Position numbers and translations under genes: made by a program. DNA of 20,526 nt from Polyrhizophydium stewartii. Taxonomy: Eukaryota; Chytridiomycota; Chytridiomycetes; Rhizophydiales. Shown in pieces: positions 1 through 8,718 of this stretch. Each line of letters begins with the position of its first letter. Position 1 is the stretch's first letter. The DNA is taken from positions 1 through 20,526 of the forward strand of contig JADGIZ010000188.1 of assembly GCA_027604665.1 (NCBI GenBank), read 5' to 3'. The notes beneath the pieces are model-generated. The model made no database searches. It saw only the letters and a list, made by a program, of their open reading frames with translations, and was not told the origin of the DNA.

Positions 1-173
1 GCACGGTCATGGATTACGACAAGATCCTTGTGCTGGACCACGGCCGCGTTGTGCAGTTTGGGCGTCCGCGCGATCTGGTGCAGGATGCAAACGGGCTGCT
101 GCACCAGATGTGCGCCGAGAGCGGCGAGATGGGCCTGCTGGTGTCGATTGCGGCGCGCCAAGGCACAGCATGA
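1..173 (+). CDS. ABC transporter, C-terminal end (partial, probably ABCC/MRP type)
   Basis: Only the last 57 residues are visible, in the frame starting at base 3 and ending at TGA 171-173; the gene begins outside the window. The fragment opens with TVMDYDKILVLDHGRVVQFG and continues with a P-x-D-L segment. This is the stretch that normally follows the H-loop histidine in the second nucleotide-binding domain of ABCC (MRP/YCF1) exporters, where T-V-x-D-Y-D-x-I-L-V-L-D-x-G is typical. The Walker motifs and membrane segments are not in view, so neither substrate nor membrane can be named. The family uses ATP hydrolysis to export conjugates, drugs or metals across the plasma or vacuolar membrane. 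The 3' end faces the next gene with only 72 bp between the two stop codons. Family assignment is firm; the ABCC subclass is likely but rests on a short segment. Confidence 0.8.
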   Translation, partial: TVMDYDKILVLDHGRVVQFGRPRDLVQDANGLLHQMCAESGEMGLLVSIAARQGTA

Positions 174-245
174 TCGTGCGGCATCACAGACTGCGCATCC
201 AATATGAGCCATATAAAAGTGGTGCTTTGTTTACAACTCGCGGAT

Positions 246-1646
246 TCAGTCCTCAGAGGGCATGAGTCGCCGGATCTCGAACCGCGACAGCTTGTCGATG
301 ACGTCTCGGTGGCTTGTTTGCATCATCACGCTCGAAATGTCCCAGTCGACGCCTTCTACGTTGGCGAGTATGAATCCCACGGCATCAACGTTCCCATATG
401 CGGCGGCGGCCTCCAGTGCGCGCTGCGAGATGGAGCCTGCGTGCCGCACGTCGAGCCACTCGATCAGGTCGACATCGCCTCTTATGGCGACTCGCTCGAC
501 AATAGTTTCGAGCAGTGAGCGGTCGTATTCGATGAGGACGGCCAGCACCCCGACGAAGCAGCCGTCGACTGCCGAGTCGATGCAACTGTCGTTTGCGCTG
601 ATGCGTGGCTGGCGCAGGATCCAGCGTACGAGCGACGTGCGGTTCAGGCTGCACGCAGTCTCGAGCATCTGCTGCTCGATGCGCAGGCCAAACGTTGCGC
701 TGATCCACTGTACCGACTCGAGCCCGCCGAGCCGCACGGCGCGCTCGAGCATCAGTTGCGGCACGCGCACGAGGCCGCGCTCGTGCAGCCAGCGCATGAC
801 CCGCAGATCCGAGACGTACCAGAATGACTCCTCGTCAAGACCTTTGAAGCAGTCCGGGAAGCGCTCGTGCAGGAACACCAGCAGGTGGAGATGACCAAAG
901 TTGGCGGCGGCAACCACAGCTTGGTGCAGCGGCGATGCAGCTCCAAGAGTTGCCAACACATCGCCGTGGATCTTAATGAGCCACGCCACGAGCTCGATGC
1001 TGCCGCTTGTCGCCGCGGCCTCCATGAGCTGATCGACTCGCACGTCGCCGCCAAGGCGCTCGTGAAGGAACTCGACGACATCGCGCCGGCCACCGCGAGC
1101 GGCAGCCACGGCGAGGGCATTAGACGGCCGCACCGCGCCGCGCACGCAGACGAGGCCGCGGAGCAGCGGGACGGCGCCGAGCTCGGCCGCGGCGAGCGCA
1201 AGGTCCTCGACGTCGTCGGCGTGCGCGGCGCTGGCCCAGCCGTTGTGGACGGCGACCCGCAGCAGCATCCACTCGTCGGCGAGCCGCCAGCGCCGCACCC
1301 GCTCGAGCATCAGGCGGCTGCGGATGCCCAGGAAGACGTCGCCGTAGCTCTCGATCCGGGGCAGCCGCCGCAGGTCGCCTTGCCACTCGCAGGCAAAGGC
1401 CTCGGCCCACAGGCACTCGACCTGCTCGGACGGCAGGCCGCGCAGCTCGGCCCGCAGCAGCATGCCCGCCGTGAGCTGCGTCAGGATGCCTGCCGCGCGC
1501 AGCACCATGCGCCGCAGCTCGGGCGGCAGCCTATCCCAGTGCGAGCCGACTTGCGCGGGCTGCTGAGGGCGAGGTTGTCTGCTGATCTCCTCGGCCTCGG
1601 CCGGGGGGTCTGCGGAAAGCGGCGACGTCGTTGCTGCGTCACTCAT
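246..1646 (-). CDS. Ankyrin-type repeat protein with F-box-like N-terminus
   Basis: Single-exon gene of 466 codons starting at ATG 1646-1644. The frame stays open upstream to about 1832, with ATGs at 1730, 1700 and 1691. I prefer 1646 because the upstream stretch is richer in AT and looks like leader sequence. After a Pro/Gln/Glu-rich start, residues 36-53 (HWDRLPPELRRMVLRAAG) resemble an F-box helix. From about residue 130 to the end there are degenerate repeats of roughly 25-35 residues with an ankyrin-like second helix: SGSIELVAWLIK, GGLESVQWISAT, LNRTSLVRWILR, RGDVDLIEWLDV, YGNVDAVGFILA. No signal peptide, membrane segment or catalytic motif is seen. Such repeats serve protein binding; an F-box-ankyrin substrate adaptor for a ubiquitin ligase is possible but unproven. 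A weak TATA-like CTATAATC lies at 1765-1758 on this strand. Confidence 0.8.
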   Translation of the reverse strand: MSDAATTSPLSADPPAEAEEISRQPRPQQPAQVGSHWDRLPPELRRMVLRAAGILTQLTAGMLLRAELRGLPSEQVECLWAEAFACEWQGDLRRLPRIESYGDVFLGIRSRLMLERVRRWRLADEWMLLRVAVHNGWASAAHADDVEDLALAAAELGAVPLLRGLVCVRGAVRPSNALAVAAARGGRRDVVEFLHERLGGDVRVDQLMEAAATSGSIELVAWLIKIHGDVLATLGAASPLHQAVVAAANFGHLHLLVFLHERFPDCFKGLDEESFWYVSDLRVMRWLHERGLVRVPQLMLERAVRLGGLESVQWISATFGLRIEQQMLETACSLNRTSLVRWILRQPRISANDSCIDSAVDGCFVGVLAVLIEYDRSLLETIVERVAIRGDVDLIEWLDVRHAGSISQRALEAAAAYGNVDAVGFILANVEGVDWDISSVMMQTSHRDVIDKLSRFEIRRLMPSED

Positions 1647-1861
1647 CGGCAGCCTCTTGGATAAGCAAGAAATGTGCGGAGCTCGGTCCATAAAATGCAT
1701 CTCGGTTTGGCGATCGGCCAATTCATTCATGTAAGATTCAATGGAACAGTTCGCAAGATTATAGAGGCCAGGCAGCCTATTTGCAGCCGCTGTGCAGAGA
1801 CGGCAGGCAGTGTCAGCACTCTGCTCGCGCAACCGCCCAAACAGGCCTCGTTCTGTGCGAC

Positions 1862-2951
1862 TTACGAGGGGAAGTAGTATCCATTGGTGTGGGCATTGAC
1901 ATCAAACTTCCACCACTCAAAGTTGTCGTTCATGCAGTCCGAAACCTCGCCGGCGTCACCCGTGTTGGTGCACGACACCGACTGGCCGCTGGCGTTGATG
2001 CCGTACTCTTGCTTGAAGTGCCTGTACGAAAAGCTCTCGGGAGGTAGATGCGGCACGGGGTCGTTCTTCTTGGTCACGCGCGAGATGCTGCCAAAGGGAA
2101 GAGTCGAGACCCAGTTGGCCCAGACGTCATTGCCGGTGCGCGGCTGTCCGTAGGTGTACAGGAATGTGTTGGCTGCGTTGCTTGTGCCGTGCAGATCGAG
2201 GTAGTCGATAGCAGCCAGACTGGCGAGCGCGCCGCCAAGCGAGTGGCCGGTGAAGTAGACCGAGAAGCCCGGGTTCTGAGCCAGAAGGTCTGCAATAGTG
2301 TTCTGCACCGTGGTGCGCACGCCGAGGTACACGTCCTGGAAGCCGCCGTGGACCTTGAGGCCGCTGGGGATGGCCAGACGCGCGCCGGTCAGGCGGCTGC
2401 CGAGGTTGCGCGGCGCGGCCCAAGATGCCTGGATCCAGGTGGCCGCGTCGAGGCCAAAGTCGAGGTTCTTTGCCCAGTCACCGGGCGTCGACGAGCCGCG
2501 GAAGATAACAATGATCGACTTGGACGAGGGCTGGATGGCAACGACGCTGCAGCATCACAACGATGCGCATTAGCATGCTGAGTTGGGCACCGCCGGCTCG
2601 TGCGCAAGTCCAACACACCCCGTGCCCGTGTCGCCGTTCTTGAACGTTTTGGCCACTGTGGTGCCTGCAGTTGCGCCTTGGCAGTCGGTGCCGCATGTCC
2701 ATGTCCCCTGACTGTTGACGACATTGCAGTCTGGACGGCGCAGAGGAACGTGAGCCTGTCAAACGGACCGGACGGGCAGCGCACACACATGCATGCGAGC
2801 ATGGAACGCATCACCACGCACAGACGGCGGCCGAAAACTGCATGTACTTGGACAGCGTTGCGACTTGCGACGATGGCAGGAGGGCTGCCGATGCGGTGAT
2901 GCCGATGGAGAAGACAGCCGCGGCTGCGGCGAAAAGGAAGCTTGGGGTCAT
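1862..2951 (-). CDS. Secreted class 3 (fungal-type) triacylglycerol lipase
   Basis: Exons 2951-2822, 2730-2619 and 2546-1862 encode 308 aa; introns of 91 and 72 bp. The 5' splice sites read GTGCGT and GTGTGT, and intron 2 carries the branch-like TGCTAAT. The start gives a clear signal peptide (residues 1-22, hydrophobic core FLFAAAAAVFSIGITASA). Class 3 lipase landmarks follow in order: a Cys-containing segment after AAVYC (residues 41-60), the oxyanion strand IIVIFRGSST (92-101), VHGGFQDVY (146-154), the nucleophile elbow GHSLGG with Ser183, YGQPRTGN (213-220), NDPVPHLPP with catalytic Asp243, and a C-terminal NAHTNGYYF with His300. The whole triad is intact. The enzyme should hydrolyse acylglycerol esters outside the cell; feruloyl esterases share this fold, so the substrate is not fixed. 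A TATA-like element lies about 80 bp upstream. Confidence 0.93.
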
Positions 2952-3027
2952 GATTCTTGCTTGGATGCTTGCTGGAGTGGAGCCGCCGCTTCTTGGCTGG
3001 GGATGGCCGGGCAGGCGGGACGGGCAG

Positions 3028-3035
3028 CCTTTTAT
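3028..3035 (-). promoter_or_regulatory. TATA-like element upstream of the lipase gene
   Basis: On the minus strand the sequence reads ATAAAAGG, about 80 bp before the lipase ATG at 2951, in surroundings that are otherwise very GC-rich. Position and sequence fit a core-promoter TATA element. No transcription start is known. Confidence 0.4.
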
Positions 3036-3731
3036 GTGCTCGAGGGCCGGGCGGCGGGGACGGGCGGGCGACTGGGGTTGGGCGTGCGCGAGCAGCGTGC
3101 GCGCATGCATTCTCGAAGGTCCTCGGCGCGAGCAACGTGTTTCGGGGTCGAGCGGGCCTGTCATGCCCAGCACGAGGTCGGCTCGTGGTGGGTGTCGGCC
3201 GAGTCGCGACGCGTCGGAGGAGCGACGAGCGCATGGCGGGGTCGGAGAGCGTGCGCGCGTGTTGGGGTCGGAGCCGGGGTGGCATGAACGGGCGGCGACA
3301 CAGCAGCTGTGCGGGCGGGCGCCAGGGGGCGGGCGTCTCGGCGAGGGGGCGACCGGGGTGGAGGCGACCGCGCGGGGCACGAGACCGGCGGCGGCTGCGC
3401 TTCTCAACCCCGCCGGGACGGTCCTGGCTGCTGCGCGGCTGCGATGCCCGGCGCTGCTCGCACGCAGCACGGCGGCCGCCGCAGTCGCCCGCGCCGCCGG
3501 CCGCCAGACTCCGCCCGCGGGCGGAGCCAGGCCAGCACGTGCGAGCAGTGAGCACGCGACTGCCGGCACGCGAGCATGGGCTGCTCGACACTCACGCGCG
3601 GGTCGGTCTCCGCGCGCACCATCCGCCCACCCCCGGCCGCCTTTCGGGCGCCCGGCAGCAATCCACCCACGCTGCCGCTGCGCAGGGCACGAGCACGTTC
3701 GGCTGAGGCACGCAGGCATGAGACATGCGGA

Positions 3732-3752
3732 GGCGGCGGCGGCGGCGGCGGC
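3732..3752. repeat. (GGC)7 trinucleotide run
   Basis: Seven uninterrupted GGC triplets, just downstream of the REV7 stop codon and therefore probably in its 3' untranslated region. Confidence 0.85.
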
Positions 3753-3793
3753 TGCCTTTGGCTTCATTGCCCGAGCGCTTCCAAGAGTCGGCC

Positions 3794-4582
3794 TCACTGC
3801 GTCAACGCGGCGTCCGCCTTGCGAGCTCGGTGCTCCAGCACCGACACACGAATCCACAGCGGCCCGGCGTCGATCGTCTTGAGCGGCAGCTGGCAGACGC
3901 CCGCGCCCGACATGTTGCCCTCGTGCGCCTCGCCGGGCACCCACTGCGCCGCCAGCGCGCCGCCGCCCGCTGTCGGCCCGGCATCGTCGCCCTCGTGCAT
4001 TTCGATGAGCATCTGGAAGGTGCACCCTGAAGCGCCATGCTCGTCAGCATGAGCCGCTTTCCCGCTCTGCAGCGTGGCCAGCGTGTGGCCCTCACCGGGC
4101 GGCAGCGGCGCCAGGCTCGACTCGGCCGCGTCCAACTTGATAAGGCACGCCCGCAGATGTGCCTCGAGCTCGCCGGCGTCGACGTCCGACTCGGCATCGT
4201 CGAACACCGCCATCTCAAACCGGACCAGCTCGACGACGACACCAGAGGCATCCTGGATGGACACGAGTATCTGCGACACACGGCCCTGCGACTCGCCACG
4301 TGCGTCAGCAGCAGCGAGAGCGGACAGCGTCGTCCGGCCGCCACGCACCGAGAGGACGTCGACCCGCGCGGCGTCGAGCACGGACGCAATGTACGCCGTG
4401 AGGTCGGGATGCCGCGATGCCCACACAGGCACGCCGAGCTTGGCCGCACGCTGGAACAGCTCTGGCGGATACACCCCGCGCTGGCGCAGCATGCAGTGGA
4501 CGGCCGTCTGGACAAAGTCCAGGGCCACGCCGACAGCCAGCGGCGTCGTCTCTGGGCGGCCCCGCCGTCCGACGCTGCTCAT
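3794..4582 (-). CDS. REV7: REV7/MAD2L2, HORMA-domain subunit of DNA polymerase zeta
   Basis: Intronless gene of 262 aa, ATG at 4582-4580. The protein is one HORMA domain. Residues 18-43 (ALDFVQTAVHCMLRQRGVYP, then PELFQ) match the REV7 first helix and the following V-Y-P-x-x-x-F-Q element. Next come VPVWASRHPDLTAYI, a strand pair around ILVSIQDASG and VELVRFEM, a helix ELEAHLRACLIKLD, the GCTFQMLIEM strand, and the C-terminal safety-belt part LPLKTIDAGPLWIRVSVLEH (about 232-251). Known REV7 binds a peptide of REV3 under this safety belt and is needed for translesion synthesis; in animals it also acts in shieldin. At 262 aa it is about 50 residues longer than the human protein, with extra Gly/Ala/Asp-rich loops after residues 75, 160 and 200. 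It is more like REV7 than MAD2. It shares a 157 bp divergent promoter with TOM7. Confidence 0.9.
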   Translation of the reverse strand: MSSVGRRGRPETTPLAVGVALDFVQTAVHCMLRQRGVYPPELFQRAAKLGVPVWASRHPDLTAYIASVLDAARVDVLSVRGGRTTLSALAAADARGESQGRVSQILVSIQDASGVVVELVRFEMAVFDDAESDVDAGELEAHLRACLIKLDAAESSLAPLPPGEGHTLATLQSGKAAHADEHGASGCTFQMLIEMHEGDDAGPTAGGGALAAQWVPGEAHEGNMSGAGVCQLPLKTIDAGPLWIRVSVLEHRARKADAALTQ

Positions 4583-4739
4583 CCGTCTGGCCGATGGGAA
4601 GGTGCGAGATTCAAGGCGCAGACGGGGTCAGAACACCGTGCCGGAGCAAGGCGGCGGAGGCGAGAGGGCGAGGGCGAGGTGTGTTTGGAGTCCAAAGGCC
4701 AAGTTCGTGCATATCGAGGTTTCCCCACCCAACGACAGC
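4583..4739. promoter_or_regulatory. Divergent promoter region between REV7 and TOM7
   Basis: Only 157 bp separate the two start codons, so both core promoters and both 5' leaders must lie here. I see no clear TATA box on either strand. The part near TOM7 is less GC-rich (around 4697-4730). Confidence 0.55.
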
Positions 4740-5269
4740 ATGAACGACGAGACTCGCGAGCGCATCGCCCGTCTGATGGACTGGTCCAAGCGTGCCATCC
4801 ACGTCGGCTTCATCCCGCTCATCATCTACCTCGGTGCGTGTGGATGCCGTCTGGGCGAGCCCGCCGGGAGGGCCGTGCCGCGCAGCTCGGCCTCCAGCAG
4901 TCAGCCAGACGTCGCAGAAAAAGCGATCGCCGGAGCCGTGGCCGCCTGTCCCTGCTCCGGCGGCGGCTGGCAGCCGCCGCGAGCCGCTGCGGGCTGCTGC
5001 TTGCGGCGCCTGGGCGTACTTGCTGGGCTGGAGCACCAGCTGAAGGGGGCCGCGCTCTCCCGCCGCTGGCAGCCGGTCGCGCAGACACGCTGGCTGACGC
5101 CTTCCCATGCAAACTCTGGCTCTTGCACAACCAACGCCGACACACGACCCGGCCGTGGCCCGGCTGCCTGCTTTGCCCGGCGCTGCGCACTTCTAACCCG
5201 AATGCAGGCTTCACGGCGACGTTCCCGCGGCCCTCGTTCATCAAGATCATCTCGCCGCTGGCTGCCTGA
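4740..5269 (+). CDS. TOM7: TOM7, small subunit of the mitochondrial outer-membrane translocase
   Basis: Two exons, 4740-4833 and 5208-5269, encode 51 aa, the normal size for TOM7. The 374 bp intron starts GTGCGT and ends TTCTAACCCGAATGCAG, with a good CTAAC branch site. Splicing fuses YLG to FTATFPRP in frame. The protein has a short charged cytosolic start (residues 1-18), one membrane segment HVGFIPLIIYLGF (21-33) containing the GFIPLIIYLG hallmark, and a C-terminal PRPSFIKIISPL (38-49) shared by fungal TOM7 proteins. TOM7 is a tail-anchored-like subunit that sits beside the TOM40 pore and modulates assembly of the TOM complex. The gene is easily missed because of its size and its long intron. 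The ATG chosen is the only one giving the conserved N-terminus. Confidence 0.93.
4834..5207 (+). other. Long TOM7 intron
   Basis: At 374 bp this intron is four to six times longer than any other in the window (55-91 bp). It has normal ends and a CTAAC branch site at 5193-5197. The middle is GC-rich with several potential short hairpins. I saw no convincing snoRNA box C/D pair or H/ACA layout. Confidence 0.8.
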
Positions 5270-5495
5270 TCGCATGCTCTGGAAAGCGTGCCGATGCCCT
5301 CGTCTCTCGACAACGATCTATTAAATAGGGCGACTGTGTGTGTGCATTCCTCTATCAGGCGTGTGTGTGTTCGTGTATGGGCGTGTGTGTGTGTGTGTGT
5401 GTGTGTGATATGCAGCATATCGAGGCCGGCTGCTGCAGTCAAGTGCCCTCTGCAACGTCGTTGGGGGCTCGGCAGTCCATCCGGCTTTCCCAAAG
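5270..5495. promoter_or_regulatory. TOM7 3' end / COG5 promoter spacer
   Basis: This 226 bp spacer holds an AT-rich CTATTAAATAG at 5319-5329, followed by a TG-rich tract (5335-5408). The AT element could be part of the TOM7 polyadenylation signal or a TATA element for COG5, whose ATG lies about 170 bp further on. The sequence alone does not decide between them. Confidence 0.45.
5335..5408. repeat. TG dinucleotide microsatellite
   Basis: Interrupted TG/GT runs, with a perfect block of 13 GT units at 5383-5408. It lies in the spacer upstream of COG5. Such tracts vary in length and can adopt Z-DNA. Confidence 0.9.
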
Positions 5496-8400
5496 ATGTC
5501 GCCGGTCGCGGACGACGCCGCAGCCCCGGCGGACTTGCTCGACCAGCAGGGTGCGGCGAGCAGGCGGCCCACCATGACCCGTGCGACTGCCGACTGACGA
5601 CCGACGTGCCGCCCACCGCCTACTCCCCTCCGCAGACTTCCGCGACTACAGCGCAGCCGGCTTCGAGCCCGCCGCGCACGCCACAAGGCTCGTGTCGGGC
5701 GACGAGGTCGACATCTCCGAGGTTCTGGGCCGCCTGAGCTACAGCATCGACTTTCTCAACAAGCGCATCAACGAGCAGGTCGTGCGGCACTACGGCAGCC
5801 TGCTCAACCAGGTCAACGAGCTCAACAGCACCGAGGCAGCCATGGCCGTCATCCGGCAGCGGCACCAGGCGCTCCAGCAGTCGTTTGGACGGTGCGGGCG
5901 GCAGCGAGGGGGCGGCGGCGGCTGGCGCTGCTGGACGCTGACGCCGCTGGCGCCGCAGCATCAAGTCTCGCTTGACTGGACAGTACACCCAGATCCAGCA
6001 GTGCCACCAGCAGATTGTGCGGGCGCAAGCGCTCAACGAGACGCTGCGCCAGGTCGACCGCTTCCTGCGCCTCGTTGCACGCCTCGATGTCGACATGGCA
6101 GCCGGCTCGTCAGAGTACGCCAAGACTGCGCTGCACGTCTTTGAGCTTGGTGAGCTGCGATTCCCGTGCCAAGATGCATCCGTGGCCTCGCTTCTGACGC
6201 TGGTTCAGAGTCGATTCTTGCCGAGACGGATCTGTCGGGCATTGTGGCCGTTGACCGCGAGCGCCCGCTCGTCGCCGCTCACAAGGACGCCATCGAGACG
6301 CACGCCCGCAAGACGCTTGGCGAGGGCCTTGTGGAGCAGGTACGCCCTGTATGGATTTTTGTGCTCGGTACTGCGGTCCTGACTGCGGATGTGTAGGGCC
6401 AAGCCAAGGTCGCCGAGGCACTACAGATCTACTCGAACCTGGGCGTCATGCCAGCGCGAGTCAAGGCGCTGCTCGACGGCTTTGTTGCGGGCATTGTCAA
6501 GGAGATGCACCGTGCGCTTGACATGATCTCGCTCAACGCCGAGATGAAAGGTGCGTGCCACAAAGACTGCCAGATCCATGCCAGCTGGTGGTGCAACTCT
6601 CGCTGACGAACATAGCCGAACAGAAACGCAGCAGCGCACCACGTCAGGCGGCGGCGTGCGCCGGGTCAACGAGCCCGCGTCGGCCGTGGCAACGTCCAAC
6701 GTGGCCGTGTGGGCCAACATCCTCTGGACGCGCACCGAGCGTCTCACGGACGCCATCTACGCTGATGCCGTCAAGCTGTACCTGCTTGGCAAGGTCCTTG
6801 CTCGCAAGCGCGACCCAATCACCCATATTTCGTTTCTTGACCAGGTCGTTGAGGTCAGAGTCGCCTCAAATCCAGCTGCTCGGGCCGATGCCGCTGACAC
6901 AGTGCCTGTGATCGCAGCTTCTTGGTGGCGATCTCACCACGCTGTTTTGGCAAGCTGTCTCGCAGAATCTCGACAAGGAGCTGAGGCTTGCCACAAAAGG
7001 TGGTCGCTCAGCAGCGCTTTGTGCGTCTCTAGCCGCAACTAACCCTTGTTCAACACCAGCGTCGCAGTTTCTTTTGCAGGTCCTGCAGGCGGGCTATCCG
7101 CGCTTCATGCGCATCTTCCACGACCTGTTCACGCGCGTGTCGCTCGTCAGCGGCAGTGTCTTCAACGAGTCAGAGAAAAGCAGCGAGAGCCAGATGCCTC
7201 TCAAGATCCTGTCATCGTTCGAGTCGGCATACGTCTCGCGGTCACTCACCCGACTGCTCGACACCGTCAACGCTGCGTTTCCCGAGAAGCCGACGCCTGG
7301 CCAGCGAATGACAGTTTCCCGCGACGACGTTGACAAGATTGTGCGCACCGTGTCCAGGTTGGTGCCCTCGCGCAAAATGAGCCCCTAATTCCGCACTGAC
7401 CCTCATTGTGCGGCAGTGAGCTTGACGTGGCCAAGTTTGACGGACACTTGCTTCGCCTGGCCGCCAAGAACATCCACAAGGCGCTAAACATGTACACGGT
7501 CAAGTGCGAGCACTTGGTGCGACTCGTCCCGAGTGACCCGATGCGCGATTGATGGCTGGCGCTGATTTGATCACCTCAGACCCCAACGGACGCATCCGCG
7601 TATCAGATCGGCGTTTCCATCACAGGATCGCAGCAGCTCAGCATTGATATACTCAACTGCGTTGCGCATCTCGAGGCGTCTGTCTGGCGCCTGCTCGAGG
7701 ACTTTGAGGGAACGGCGGCCGATGCGCCGCTGACCGAGTCGCTCAATGTAGAGAGTCGCTGGCCTGCGCACCGCCTTTGGATTCGGTGCATCGCTGATCC
7801 TCCCGCCTCACCGCGTAGAACATGGCCAAGCTCATGCAGAACGTCGTCGAGCCGCTATTCCAGAGCTTTGCCGTCGAGTTTGAGGCTGTCGCGTCCAAGA
7901 TGCACCGCGAGGACTATGCCAGGTATGAGTTGAGCTGCGTCTGCCCGCTCCGCGCTGGTTCTGACACCTATCCGATGCACAAAGCCGCGCAAGTAGCCAG
8001 GCGGCGCGCGTTCCTACCGGCCGCTCCACCGAGACGAGCGTCTACTTTGCAGAGCTCTCTGCCAAGCTCAAGTGGGTCGCGCGCGAGATCCTTGGCCGCC
8101 TGCAGTGCGACGACGATACACGCGAATGGGCAATGTCCTTTTCGGCGCGGGTGCTCGAGATTGTGATGCGCCATGCAAGCATGACCCGCCCCGTGAACGA
8201 GCAAGGCAAGCTTCGCATTGCGGCCGACATGACGCAGCTCGAGTATCTGCTCAACCAGATCATTGGTGCGTACGATCTCAAGCTCGACGCGGACATGGTC
8301 GAGGCGCACCGCACGCTGCGTGCATTCCGGTGCGTGGGCAGCGCCGACTGCAAGCCGGTGGCTCTGCGCTGACCCTTGCGCCAGCCACCTGCTGTTCATC

Positions 8401-8706
8401 GACCTCGCGCACATTCCCAACACGCCGCAACTCGCGCATCTCTCGCCCGTGCTCGTCATCCACCAGATCCTGGTGCGCGCACACCCCGTCATTCCCCTGC
8501 CCACGCAGGTCTTTGGGTGGAGCGAGACAGAGTATTCGGTCTGGCTCGACAGCCACACAACCGCGCAGGCGCTCGACGCCCTCGACAAATGCCTTGGCTT
8601 CTACGTCCAGGATGTCACGCGGCGCGGAGAGACGCAGTACTGCATCGAGTACCCTGTCGCCAGATCGCTGCTCACGCTGTACCTCAAGCAGTACGCCGAT
8701 GCGTGA
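5496..8706 (+). CDS. COG5: COG5, conserved oligomeric Golgi complex subunit 5
   Basis: Thirteen exons: 5496-5550, 5636-5891, 5959-6149, 6209-6339, 6397-6550, 6624-6853, 6918-6999, 7060-7357, 7417-7516, 7580-7747, 7819-7922, 7997-8329, 8385-8706. They join to 807 codons, close to the human length of about 840. All junctions are GT-AG and keep frame, and most introns carry CTGAC or CTAAC. Family-typical blocks run the whole length: the N-terminal coil with LSYSIDFLNKRINEQVVRHY, DLSGIVAVDRERPLVAAHKD, ALQIYSNLGVMPARV, VLARKRDPITHISFLDQVVE, LLQVLQAGYPRFMRIFHDLF, ESAYVSRSLTRLLDTVNAAF, SKMHREDYA, and MRHASMTRPVNEQGKLRIAA. COG5 belongs to the COG tether (lobe B with COG6-8), which guides retrograde vesicles to the Golgi. 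The ATG at 5496 gives an 18-codon first exon that fuses to the conserved DFRDY segment. An AATAAA follows 7 bp after the stop. Confidence 0.95.
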
Positions 8707-8712
8707 TGCCAG

Positions 8713-8718
8713 AATAAA
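8713..8718 (+). terminator. AATAAA polyadenylation signal of COG5
   Basis: A perfect AATAAA begins 7 bp after the COG5 stop codon. It is a likely cleavage/polyadenylation signal, although its closeness to the stop would make a very short 3' untranslated region. Confidence 0.5.

Larger units (their letters stand above)
2952..3793. other. GC-rich intergenic region between lipase and REV7
   Basis: These 842 bp should hold the lipase promoter (right after 2952) and the REV7 3' untranslated end (just below 3794). Long open frames exist on both strands, but they are low-complexity Arg/Ala/Gly/Pro strings with no family signature and are explained by the scarcity of AT-rich stop codons. A run of seven GGC triplets lies at 3732-3752. 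I see no RNA gene and no transposon ends. Confidence 0.6.

Noticed and set aside
209..218. CATATAAAAG as a TATA box
   Set aside because: It sits between two convergent stop codons where no gene starts, so it is more likely part of 3' end signals.
1647..1832. N-terminal extension of the ankyrin-type protein
   Set aside because: The frame is open to 1832, but the outermost start there is TTG, which is not credible in a eukaryotic nucleus. The ATGs at 1730-1691 remain possible but lie in AT-richer, leader-like sequence.
2811..3882. Long open frames on both strands (up to about 400 codons) between lipase and REV7
   Set aside because: Translations are Arg/Ala/Gly/Pro-rich, overlap each other in several frames and overlap real genes. 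High GC explains the lack of stops. No motif or splice-supported continuation was found.
4037..5324. Plus-strand frames of about 410 codons across REV7, TOM7 and the TOM7 intron
   Set aside because: They run antisense to REV7 and through the TOM7 intron. Only the small part matching TOM7 exon 2 (5208-5269) is real coding sequence.
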